Positions 1 to 6,227 of a stretch of DNA of 12,371 nt are shown here, piece by piece; position 1 is the first letter of the stretch, and the number at the start of each line of letters is the position of its first letter. Both the position numbers and the translations under genes were made by a program. The stretch lies in contig CAYYRB010000059.1 of assembly GCA_964473995.1 (NCBI GenBank), positions 1 through 12,371 on the forward strand, read 5' to 3'. The DNA is from JAKRSD01 sp964473995. GTDB lineage: Bacteria > Bacteroidota > Bacteroidia > CAIKAF01. The notes under the pieces are model-generated. The model ran no database searches. It was not told the origin of the DNA and saw only the letters and a program-made list of their open reading frames with translations.

Positions 1-195
1 GAACGGGAGGAGGAGGCTACCTGGTGCTATCTGGAAGCCGTGGATTGCAAATCGGGGAAGGGAATGACCGTTTCGAATTCGCTGCTCTACGATTTCCTGC
101 CTTTGCAGGAACACGTCATCCATCTATACGTGGATGGAAAAAGGCAAAGTGCCCGTTTGGTAAACCCTGAACGGTCTGCTGCATTTTTTTGGTAA
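1..195 (+). CDS. DUF6702-like protein, C-terminal part (gene runs in from the left edge)
   Basis: An open frame enters from the window edge with no start and ends at TAA 193-195, giving the last 64 residues. They read as alternating hydrophobic strands with a Tyr-Leu-Glu strand, a 'SNSLLYDFLPLQEHVIHLYV' stretch and a closing 'DGKRQSARL...PERSAAFFW' segment. From memory of the family, this resembles the C-terminus of Bacteroidota DUF6702 proteins. Those are exported proteins of about 160 residues and unknown function, which often end in a pattern like 'NGKRKS..L.YPE..A.F.F'. The signal peptide and N-terminal half lie outside the window, so export cannot be checked. The next gene starts 45 bp downstream with its own promoter box. 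The coding call is secure because the frame is open with sensible composition to its end; the family call is moderate. Confidence 0.6.
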   Translation, partial: EREEEATWCYLEAVDCKSGKGMTVSNSLLYDFLPLQEHVIHLYVDGKRQSARLVNPERSAAFFW

Positions 196-215
196 ACACA
201 ATAATACCGAAACCC

Positions 216-223
216 TATCTTTG
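216..223 (+). promoter_or_regulatory. Bacteroidota-type -7 box (TATCTTTG) of the thioesterase gene
   Basis: TATCTTTG matches the Bacteroidota -7 consensus TAnnTTTG exactly and lies 17 nt before the ATG at 241. A TTTGG at 188-192 could serve as the -33 element, although the 23-nt spacing is longer than the usual 19-21. The implied 5' leader is about 14 nt. Confidence 0.6.
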
Positions 224-240
224 CAACTTAAAAGAAGAAA

Positions 241-675
241 ATGGCATCACAGGTATTGGAGTTCATGCAAGCCAACATCGGGAAAAATTTCGGCGACTAC
301 ACCCCGCCCTTTTCCAAGTTTCTGAACGGAATCATCGTCTCGGCCGAGGAAGGAAAGATTGTGATGGAATTTCAGGTGCATGAGGCCATGCTGAACCCGG
401 CAGGATTGATGCACGGCGGAGTACATGCTGCCATCATTGATGAAATGACCGGTCTTTTGGTGGCTACTCTCGGTGAACCAACACTTTATGTTTCAGCCAA
501 TCTGTATGTGGATTTTTTCGGAAAGGTGCGCATGGGCGAGAAGGTCTTGGCTACCGCTACACTCAACAAGCGTGGAAGAACCATCATGAATGCAGAATGT
601 CTGCTGACCACCGTAGACGGAAAATCGGTTTCTAAAGGTGTGTGCAACCTGGTAAACACGGGATTGGCCATGTAG
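241..675 (+). CDS. PaaI-family hotdog-fold thioesterase
   Basis: A 144-residue protein of the size usual for the PaaI/YdiI group of acyl-CoA thioesterases, which are cytoplasmic hotdog-fold enzymes (dimers or tetramers) that hydrolyse acyl- or aryl-CoA thioesters. The signature is clear: N52-P-A-G-L-M-H58-G59-G60 leads into the long central helix carrying D67-E68. In the family the H-G-G segment forms the oxyanion/CoA pocket and the helix acid is the catalytic base or nucleophile. The rest is the expected beta sheet, with strands around residues 38-46, 80-92 and 101-133. The ATG at 241 is preceded by an A-rich stretch (AAAAGAAGAAA) rather than a strong Shine-Dalgarno, and by a good -7 box at 216-223. 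There is no phenylacetate gene nearby, so the substrate cannot be inferred and the symbol paaI would be an over-call. Confidence 0.9.
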   Translation: MASQVLEFMQANIGKNFGDYTPPFSKFLNGIIVSAEEGKIVMEFQVHEAMLNPAGLMHGGVHAAIIDEMTGLLVATLGEPTLYVSANLYVDFFGKVRMGEKVLATATLNKRGRTIMNAECLLTTVDGKSVSKGVCNLVNTGLAM

Positions 676-952
676 ACTGGTTTTTGGCATAGTTCTGATT
701 CCCTGGTTAAAAATAGTTTATTGGCTTTCTGTTTTATCAATTGGCCCACGATTTCTTGCTATCCATTTGTCGTGTAATTATTTTGGCGAACCTTGTTTTG
801 AACAGCATTTTTTGTTATTTGAAAAATAATTCTTTCTAATTAAATAATAGTTTACTTTCTCTTCAGGTAGTTGGTTTTTAAGGGGAATTGTGAAATTTCT
901 AAAAAAGACTTAAATAAGAATATTTCGGGCCTTTTTTTCATTTGTCGTACGT
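676..952. other. AT-rich intergenic region, no gene seen
   Basis: About 300 bp separate the thioesterase stop from the DoxX-like start. The stretch is AT-rich, with stops in all frames and no clear hairpin terminator, tRNA or repeat. Its only recognisable element is the promoter box at 953-960. The upstream thioesterase therefore has no obvious intrinsic terminator. Confidence 0.6.
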
Positions 953-960
953 TATATTCG
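953..960 (+). promoter_or_regulatory. Candidate -7 box (TATATTCG) of the DoxX-like gene
   Basis: TATATTCG differs from the Bacteroidota consensus TAnnTTTG only at the third T of the TTTG part. It ends 20 nt before the ATG at 981, implying a leader of about 17 nt. No clear -33 TTTG is seen at the right distance. The placement argues against the alternative TTG start at 942, which would lie upstream of the expected transcription start. Confidence 0.45.
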
Positions 961-980
961 CGCCTCAAATTAATAGAAAC

Positions 981-1385
981 ATGACCAATAAAACCACCAC
1001 ATCATCATTGAATATTGCTTTATGGATAGTTCAGGTAATTTTGGCTGCAGCTTTTGGTATGGCCGGATTTCTGAAAATGACCGCACCGATTGCCGAATTG
1101 GCTGCATCCGGGATGACTTTCGTCAACAAATTTCCATCAATCATTGTGCGCCTGATCGGGGTTATTGAATTATTGGGCGCCTTCGGATTAATTCTTCCGG
1201 CCGCCTTGCGCATCAAGCCCGTGCTTACGCCCTTGGCAGCCCTCGGCTTTTCTTTGATTATGTGTTTTGCTGCACTGTATCATCTTTCTCACCAGGAATC
1301 TATTCTTCCTAATGTGGTTTTGTTTTTCGCTGCCTTTTTTGTGGTGTGGGGCCGTTTCGTGAAAGTGCCCGTTAGGATTAAATGA
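981..1385 (+). CDS. DoxX-like four-helix membrane protein
   Basis: A 134-residue inner-membrane protein with four predicted helices at about residues 11-30, 53-73, 80-102 and 109-125. The first helix carries the typical DoxX-superfamily pattern of small residues followed by Phe-Leu-Lys (AAAFGMAGFLKM). The second contains G-x-x-E-L-L-G-A-F-G-L-I-L-P, also characteristic. Members of this superfamily are small membrane proteins often linked to redox or thiosulfate chemistry, but most Bacteroidota copies have no defined role and I assign none. An open frame extends to a TTG at 942. I chose ATG 981 because it gives the usual short polar N-terminus (MTNKTTTSS) and lies 20 nt after a -7 box. The gene stands alone, with an intrinsic terminator 100 bp downstream. 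Confidence 0.85.
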   Translation: MTNKTTTSSLNIALWIVQVILAAAFGMAGFLKMTAPIAELAASGMTFVNKFPSIIVRLIGVIELLGAFGLILPAALRIKPVLTPLAALGFSLIMCFAALYHLSHQESILPNVVLFFAAFFVVWGRFVKVPVRIK

Positions 1386-1485
1386 TATCCATTTTTATTT
1401 TTTAATATGACGATTTGGGTGCTTTAACGATTTCGTTGAGTAGGTTTTTTGATGTTATAACAATAATTGCCGGTAATATTTAATC

Positions 1486-1515
1486 AAAAAAGCCCCGATT
1501 ACTCAGGGCTTTTTT
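1486..1515. terminator. Bidirectional intrinsic terminator between DoxX-like gene and nrdA
   Basis: AAAAAAGCCC (1486-1495) and GGGCTTTTTT (1506-1515) form a perfect 10-bp stem with a 10-nt loop. Each strand shows a GC block followed by a T run, so the hairpin can end transcription from both sides. It lies 100 bp after the DoxX-like stop and 30 bp after the nrdA stop on the other strand. Confidence 0.9.
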
Positions 1516-1545
1516 GGTATATATGGATGTATGAAAAAGACGGTT

Positions 1546-3957
1546 TTATGATCCGCACATTTCGCATCCTTCCGGATTATCCAACGAACAACTGATTTGA
1601 TCATTGGCACTTACCGGCTCCACGATGATTTCCTCCGGCTTGGGTTTGGCTACCGCTGCGGCAGCAGGCTTCGCTTGGCCGACTACATTTTTATCTACGG
1701 TAAATTTGATGGCATCGGCCGCCGCTTTGCTGCGCAAGTAGTACATACCCGTTTTTAACCCTTTCTTCCAACCGTAAAAGTGCATACTCGAAAGCTTGGC
1801 ATGGTTGGGCGCATCCAAAAATACATTGAGCGATTGGCTCTGATCGATAAACGCCCCGCGGTCCGCAGCCATATCAATCAGGTCTTTCTGTTTGATTTCC
1901 CAAACGGTTTTGTATAACGCTTTTATATTTTCGGGAATTTCATCAATCCGTTGGATGGAGCCATTTTCCGCCATGATTTTGTTTTTCATGGATTCATTCC
2001 AAAGACCTAGATTCACCAAGTCCACCAGCAAATATTTATTCACCACGGGGAATGTTCCGCTGAGTACGTTGCGGTTGTACATGTTGCTGCTGAATGGCTC
2101 GAAACATTCGTTGTTACCCAAAATTTGAGCTGTGGAGGCAGTGGGCATGGGTGCGAGCAAGAGCGAGTTACGTACACCGTGTTTCATCACCTCTTCGCGC
2201 AGTACATCCCATTCCCAGCGGGGAGAGGGAGCAACTCCCCACAAATCCTGCTGGAATTTTCCCTGAGAAATGGGTGATCCTTGAAATGACTCGTAAGGGC
2301 CGAACTCCTTCGCTAAATCTTTTGATGCGGAAAGTGAGGCATAATAAATCGTTTCAAAAATTTCCTTGTTCAGTGTTTTCGCTTCATCACTGTCAAAAGG
2401 CAGGCGCAATTTCACGAAGGTATCCGCAAGTCCTTGCACCCCCAATCCGATCGGACGGTGGCGCAGGTTGGAGTTGCGTGCCTCTGCCACGGGATAATAA
2501 TTGAAATCAATGATTTTATTGAGGTTTTTTGTGGCCACATAAGTCACCTCAAAAAGTCGCTGATGATCGAATTCTTTGGTTTCGGTGTTTACGAATTTGG
2601 GCAGTGCCAGCGAAGCCAGGTTGCATACGGCTACCTCGTCGGGGGCCGTGTATTCAATAATTTCGGTGCACAGGTTGCTGCTGCGGATGGTTCCCAAGTT
2701 TTGCTGGTTGCTCTTTCCGTTTGCATGGTCTTTATAGAGCATGTAGGGAGTTCCCGTTTCAATTTGGGAATCCAGAATTTTGCCCCACAAATCGCGGGCA
2801 CGCATGGTACGGCGACCGCGGCCTTCCTGCTCGTATTTCTCGTATAGCGCTTCAAATTTTTCACCCCAGCATTTATCCAGACCCGGAGCTTCGTTTGGAC
2901 AGAAGAATGTCCATTCAGCATCCGTTTCTACACGCTTCATGAACAGGTCCGGAATCCAGAGGGCAAGGAATAAATCACGTGTGCGTAGCTCTTCGGCTCC
3001 GTGGTTTTTACGCAGATCCAGAAAGTCGGTTACGTCATCGTGCCAAGGCTCCAGATAAATGGCGAAAGAACCTTTGCGTTTTCCGCCCCCTTGGTCTACA
3101 TAACGCGCCGTGTCATTGAATACGCGAAGCATCGGTACGATGCCGTTAGACGTACCGTTAGTTCCTTTGATGTAGGATCCTTTGGCACGTACGTCGTGTA
3201 TGGCCAACCCGATACCTCCCGCAGATTGGGAAATCTTCGCACACTGTTTCAGTGTATCGTAAATACCGGAAATGCTGTCCTCCTTCATGGTGAGCAGAAA
3301 GCAGGACGACATCTGGGGTTTGGGTGTTCCGGCATTAAACAGGGTCGGTGTGGCATGGGTAAACCATCCTTCGGAAAGCAGATTGTACGTTTCAATGGCC
3401 GCATTGATGTCTTCTTTGTGAATGCCCACGGCTACACGCATGTACATATGCTGGGGACGCTCGGCCGGTTTTCCGTTCAGGCGCAGCAGGTAAGACTTTT
3501 CAAGTGTTTTGAACCCGAAATAATCAAAGTGGTAATCACGATCGTAAATGATCGTAGAATCAAGTAATTCGGCGTTTTTCTGAATTACTTCGTACACATC
3601 ATCTGCCAGTAAAGGTGCTTTCTCTCCTGTTTTGGGATCCAGGTAGTTGTAAAGCATCTCCATGGTTTTGGAGAAGGACTTTTCGGTGTTTTTGTGCAGG
3701 TTGCTCACGGCTATGCGCGAGGCAAGCAGCGCATAGTCCGGATGTCTCACCGTCATGGTGGCGGCGGTTTCCGCGGCCAGGTTGTCCAACTCGGTAGTCT
3801 GTATACCGTCGCGTACGCCTAAAATTACTTTCTGGGCAACGGCAGATGCATCCACATAGTCGGAATTGAGGGCATAACACAACTTGGTGATGCGTGCCGT
3901 GATTTTATCAAACTTAACGGACTCTTTGCGGCCGTCGCGCTTTACTACGTACATCAT
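1546..3957 (-). CDS. nrdA: Class Ia ribonucleoside-diphosphate reductase, large (alpha) subunit
   Basis: An 803-residue catalytic subunit that reduces ribonucleoside diphosphates to deoxyribonucleotides using the tyrosyl radical of NrdB. An N-terminal ATP-cone (about residues 3-90, starting VVKRDGR) suggests dATP/ATP overall activity control. The ten-stranded barrel carries the expected residues: C219 (SSCF) and C445 as the candidate redox pair, N428/C430/E432 in SNLCTEI (C430 the thiyl-radical cysteine), the NECFEP motif (616-621), PTAST (605-609), and Y739-Y740 for radical transfer. The C-terminal tail ends GCEMCGS with C798 and C801 as the thioredoxin-reducible pair. It is joined by an Ala/Pro/Lys-rich linker of about 25 residues (762-787), as needed for a swinging arm. 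Translation may start at either of two adjacent ATGs. It is downstream of nrdB with an 82-bp gap and probably co-transcribed, ending at the terminator 1486-1515. Confidence 0.97.
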   Translation of the reverse strand: MMYVVKRDGRKESVKFDKITARITKLCYALNSDYVDASAVAQKVILGVRDGIQTTELDNLAAETAATMTVRHPDYALLASRIAVSNLHKNTEKSFSKTMEMLYNYLDPKTGEKAPLLADDVYEVIQKNAELLDSTIIYDRDYHFDYFGFKTLEKSYLLRLNGKPAERPQHMYMRVAVGIHKEDINAAIETYNLLSEGWFTHATPTLFNAGTPKPQMSSCFLLTMKEDSISGIYDTLKQCAKISQSAGGIGLAIHDVRAKGSYIKGTNGTSNGIVPMLRVFNDTARYVDQGGGKRKGSFAIYLEPWHDDVTDFLDLRKNHGAEELRTRDLFLALWIPDLFMKRVETDAEWTFFCPNEAPGLDKCWGEKFEALYEKYEQEGRGRRTMRARDLWGKILDSQIETGTPYMLYKDHANGKSNQQNLGTIRSSNLCTEIIEYTAPDEVAVCNLASLALPKFVNTETKEFDHQRLFEVTYVATKNLNKIIDFNYYPVAEARNSNLRHRPIGLGVQGLADTFVKLRLPFDSDEAKTLNKEIFETIYYASLSASKDLAKEFGPYESFQGSPISQGKFQQDLWGVAPSPRWEWDVLREEVMKHGVRNSLLLAPMPTASTAQILGNNECFEPFSSNMYNRNVLSGTFPVVNKYLLVDLVNLGLWNESMKNKIMAENGSIQRIDEIPENIKALYKTVWEIKQKDLIDMAADRGAFIDQSQSLNVFLDAPNHAKLSSMHFYGWKKGLKTGMYYLRSKAAADAIKFTVDKNVVGQAKPAAAAVAKPKPEEIIVEPVSANDQISCSLDNPEGCEMCGS

Positions 3958-4039
3958 ACGTCTTCAAATTTGTTGTTTACATAAGTGCCGTGTCGAAAAG
4001 CTGAAGGGGTGCATCGTTTTTTTTACGGCGGATTAAGGA

Positions 4040-5107
4040 TTAAAAATCGGCATCCAGTGAAAAGCTTCCTGCTTCCCCGCCTGAGTCGGCAGCGACGTTG
4101 GTATTCTTTCCTGATTTGCGGTATTCGGCCACTCTCTTTTCAAAGAAATTGGTTTTGTTCTGCATGGAGATGTACTCCATGAAGTCGAACGGATTTTCTT
4201 TGTTGTAGTATTTGGGGCAGCCTAATTCCATGAGCAGCCGGTCGGCCACGAATTCAATGTATTGACTCATGAGATCGGCGTTCATGCCGATGAGGCGCAC
4301 GGGAAGCGCATCGCAGACAAATTCTTTTTCAATTTCAACGGCATCTACGATGATTTCCGTAATCTGCTGCTGGGGCAGTTTGTTGATGATGTGGTGGTTG
4401 TAAAGGTGACAGGCGAAATCACAGTGCAAACCTTCATCGCGGGAAATGAGTTCGTTGGAGAAGGCCAGACCCGGCATCAATCCACGCTTTTTCAGCCAGA
4501 AAATGGAACAGAAACTTCCGGAGAAGAAGATGCCTTCCACGGCGGCAAAGGCAATAAGACGCTCGGCGAAAGAGCCTTTGGAAATCCAACGCAGAGCCCA
4601 ATTGGCCTTTTTCTTAACACAATCCAACGTATCGATGGCCCGGAACAGCATGTCTTTTTCCGCGCTGTCTTTAATGAGGGTATCAATGAGGAGGGAATAG
4701 GTTTCGCTGTGGATGTTCTCCATCATGATTTGGAAACCGTAGAAAAATTTGGCTTCAGTGTATTGTACCTCACGTACGAAGTTTTCGGCCAGGTTTTCGT
4801 TGACGATACCGTCGCTGGCGGCAAAAAAGGCCAACACGTGTTTTACGAAGTGGCGTTCGTCATCATTCAGGCGCGCGTTCCAGTCGTTCAGGTCGGGTAC
4901 CATGTCAATTTCTTTGGCTGTCCAGAACGAAGCCTCGGCTTTCTGATAATATTCCCAGATGTCGTTGTGCTTGATCGGATAAAGAACGAAACGGTCATGG
5001 TTTTCCATCAGGATGGGCTCCATGTTCAAGGCTGTTTTTTCGGGTAAAATCTGTTCCAGATTTACCTCTGTCTCTACGGAGTTGGTGTTTTGTACTACGT
5101 TGCTCAT
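4040..5107 (-). CDS. nrdB: Class Ia ribonucleotide reductase, small (beta, radical) subunit
   Basis: A 355-residue ferritin-like subunit that holds a diiron centre and stable tyrosyl radical and passes the radical to NrdA. Diiron ligands are visible in order: D68 (WTAKEID), E130 and H133 in ENIHSETY, E191 (AVEG), and E225 and H228 in RDEGLH. Y137, the last residue of ENIHSETY, is the predicted radical tyrosine. The C-terminus ends FSLDADF, nearly identical to the eukaryotic R2 tail peptide that docks on the large subunit. The segment around residues 100-147 also reads like eukaryotic R2 rather than E. coli NrdB. I chose the ATG at 5107 over an in-frame TTG two codons upstream. It is the first gene of the nrdB-nrdA operon and is preceded by a long non-coding leader/control region. 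Confidence 0.97.
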   Translation of the reverse strand: MSNVVQNTNSVETEVNLEQILPEKTALNMEPILMENHDRFVLYPIKHNDIWEYYQKAEASFWTAKEIDMVPDLNDWNARLNDDERHFVKHVLAFFAASDGIVNENLAENFVREVQYTEAKFFYGFQIMMENIHSETYSLLIDTLIKDSAEKDMLFRAIDTLDCVKKKANWALRWISKGSFAERLIAFAAVEGIFFSGSFCSIFWLKKRGLMPGLAFSNELISRDEGLHCDFACHLYNHHIINKLPQQQITEIIVDAVEIEKEFVCDALPVRLIGMNADLMSQYIEFVADRLLMELGCPKYYNKENPFDFMEYISMQNKTNFFEKRVAEYRKSGKNTNVAADSGGEAGSFSLDADF

Positions 5108-5179
5108 CGTCAATCTTTTTTATTTGTTATCGTATAATTTTTCGGCCTTTTCTTTCCGTTTAGAGCGACTATTTGCCCT

Positions 5180-5218
5180 TCTCTGATGGAACTTCAGAGA
5201 TAACAAGCTGATAATCAG
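5180..5218. promoter_or_regulatory. Two adjacent small hairpins in the nrdB leader
   Basis: TCTCTGA (5180-5186) pairs with TCAGAGA (5194-5200) around a 7-nt loop. Seven bases further on, CTGAT (5208-5212) and ATCAG (5214-5218) form an 11-bp palindrome around a single A. They lie 70-110 bp upstream of the nrdB ATG and would be in its mRNA leader if transcription starts further out. No T run follows on either strand, so they are not ordinary terminators. Confidence 0.35.
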
Positions 5219-5323
5219 TTGCTTCCGTACGGTGAAGATCAGACCAGAACTGTTTTCTGTTTCTGCTTCACAAAATTGCCAAATTTCTCCCAGCGTTTTC
5301 CGGCACTTTTTTAACACTTTGGC

Positions 5324-5338
5324 TTAACTTTAAGTTAA
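5324..5338. promoter_or_regulatory. 15-bp palindrome TTAACTT-T-AAGTTAA, possible operator
   Basis: TTAACTT and AAGTTAA are perfect complements around a single T, about 217-231 bp upstream of the nrdB ATG. The size and odd centre suit a dimeric regulator site. It does not match the NrdR box consensus that I know. Seven-base arms can arise by chance, so this is only a candidate. Confidence 0.35.
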
Positions 5339-5360
5339 TACCTTTCATTTTCAGGGGTTT

Positions 5361-5491
5361 CCCTGTTGATTAGTTTACAATCCGCTGAAAATCAATGTAA
5401 AAGTCTGCAATCCGCGTCGTTATTTGGTTGTATAAAGTTAAGCAGAAAAGCAAATTTTTTTGCGCTTTTCGCTTTGGGAATATCAACAGGG
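5361..5491. repeat. Inverted 10-mer CCCTGTTGAT / ATCAACAGGG with nested direct repeats
   Basis: CCCTGTTGAT at 5361-5370 recurs in inverted orientation at 5482-5491, enclosing 111 bp. Inside, CAATCCGC occurs twice in the same orientation (5378-5385 and 5408-5415), exactly 30 bp apart, close to three helical turns. The arrangement is compatible with a looping or multi-site regulator upstream of nrdBA, but no known site is recognised. Confidence 0.35.
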
Positions 5492-5578
5492 TTTTGTTTA
5501 AAGCACCTCCTTCTCGCGCCGGTGCTCAGTTCCGGCTGGGTTAATGTAATTTTATTTTTTTAACCCTCTGATTACCTG

Positions 5579-6163
5579 TTACTTTTTATTCTTTTCCTCT
5601 CGCAGTAAGGCTTCTGCAGCTTCTGCCTGCGCAAACCAGTCTTCCCCATATTTTCGGATGAGGGCATTTTTCACAAAGCGAAATACCGGTACCGCCAATT
5701 TTTCGCCCAGTGCGCAGGCAGGATCACAAATGTCCCAACGGTCATAGTTGAGCGCCTCAAATCGGTTGTATTTTCTGACCCTGATCGGATACAGATGGCA
5801 GGAAACGGGCTTCGGAAAGTCAATTTTTCCATCCTGAAACGCCTGTTCGAACGCACATTTTGCCGTACCTGTTTCATCAAAAGTTACATAGGCACACTCG
5901 CCTCCGTCAACCAGCGGGGTGGTAAGTTCTCCTTCTTCATCCCTCACTGCGATGCCCTGTTCCTTCACGGCTTGTTTTCCCTCCGTCCGCATGTAAGGCA
6001 AGACTTCACTAAGGACCTTTTTCATTTCCTTCTCTTCCTCTTTTTCCACGGGTGCTCCGGCATCGCCCTTTATGCAGCAGGCTCCTTTGCAGGCATTCAG
6101 GTCACACACGAATTTTTTCTCAAATACATCCAGCGAAACGAGGGTGTTTCCGATTTCAATCAT
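5579..6163 (-). CDS. DUF3109 family cysteine-rich protein
   Basis: A 194-residue, probably cytoplasmic protein whose opening (MIEIGNTLVSLDVFEKKFVC) and following cysteine cluster match my recollection of DUF3109, a conserved family of unknown function common in Bacteroidota. It has nine cysteines: C20, C25, C29 and C30 near the N-terminus, then C90, C103, C122 (in the motif PVSCHLYPIR), C146 and C150. The clustering suggests binding of zinc or an iron-sulfur cluster, recalling the YkgJ-type cysteine-cluster proteins, but this is inference. The frame stays open to an upstream ATG at 6241. I chose 6163 because the conserved family start is there and because a perfect -7 box at 6168-6175 would leave the upstream ATG untranscribed. 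It is divergent from the histidine kinase. Confidence 0.85.
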   Translation of the reverse strand: MIEIGNTLVSLDVFEKKFVCDLNACKGACCIKGDAGAPVEKEEEKEMKKVLSEVLPYMRTEGKQAVKEQGIAVRDEEGELTTPLVDGGECAYVTFDETGTAKCAFEQAFQDGKIDFPKPVSCHLYPIRVRKYNRFEALNYDRWDICDPACALGEKLAVPVFRFVKNALIRKYGEDWFAQAEAAEALLREEKNKK

Positions 6164-6167
6164 GGCG

Positions 6168-6175
6168 CAAAGATA
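6168..6175 (-). promoter_or_regulatory. -7 box (TATCTTTG) of the DUF3109 gene, leaderless arrangement
   Basis: Read on the minus strand this is TATCTTTG, an exact TAnnTTTG match. Only 4 nt separate its final G from the ATG at 6163. As transcription normally starts about 4 nt after this G, the mRNA would begin at or next to the start codon. No -33 TTTG is seen at the expected distance; a palindrome fills the spacer instead. Confidence 0.6.
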
Positions 6176-6176
6176 A

Positions 6177-6191
6177 GGAGTACGGTACTCC
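6177..6191. promoter_or_regulatory. 15-bp palindrome between divergent promoters, possible shared operator
   Basis: GGAGTAC-G-GTACTCC is perfectly symmetric. It abuts the upstream edge of the DUF3109 -7 box and lies 12 bp upstream of the kinase's candidate -7 box. It therefore covers the DUF3109 promoter spacer and the expected -33 zone of the kinase promoter. A regulator bound here could control both genes. No known site is recognised. Confidence 0.4.
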
Positions 6192-6202
6192 CATTTTTTT
6201 GT

Positions 6203-6210
6203 TTCCTTTG
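6203..6210 (+). promoter_or_regulatory. Candidate -7 box (TTCCTTTG) of the histidine kinase gene
   Basis: TTCCTTTG deviates from TAnnTTTG at one base. It ends 17 nt before ATG 6228, the same distance as in the thioesterase gene, which favours that ATG over the one at 6213 (only 2 nt away) and is one reason for the chosen start. Confidence 0.4.
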
Positions 6211-6227
6211 GGATGCAGACCGACAAA

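Larger units (their letters stand above)
5108..5578. promoter_or_regulatory. Intergenic control region upstream of nrdBA (no gene seen)
   Basis: 471 bp lie between the nrdB start and the DUF3109 stop, both on the minus strand, the largest gene-free gap in the first 11.9 kb. I find no RNA gene and no convincing protein. Two frames of about 65 codons are open here (5120-5317 minus, GTG start; 5366-5563 plus) but lack a recognisable product or start signal. No exact TAnnTTTG box is seen for nrdB; the closest on the minus strand is CAATTTTG near 5270, so the mRNA leader may be long. The region contains several symmetric elements, listed separately. Confidence 0.5.

Noticed and set aside
942..980. 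Longer DoxX-like protein starting at TTG 942
   Set aside because: The added 13 residues lie over the promoter box, and ATG 981 gives the normal family N-terminus.
4262..5047. 261-codon plus-strand open frame
   Set aside because: It is antisense to nrdB, whose conserved residues fix the coding strand; its composition is that of a shadow frame.
5120..5317. 65-codon minus-strand frame just upstream of nrdB
   Set aside because: GTG start, no promoter box or recognisable family, and low-complexity basic composition; more likely leader/control DNA.
5366..5563. 65-codon plus-strand frame in the nrdB upstream gap
   Set aside because: No ribosome-binding or promoter signal and no recognisable product; it runs over the repeat elements.
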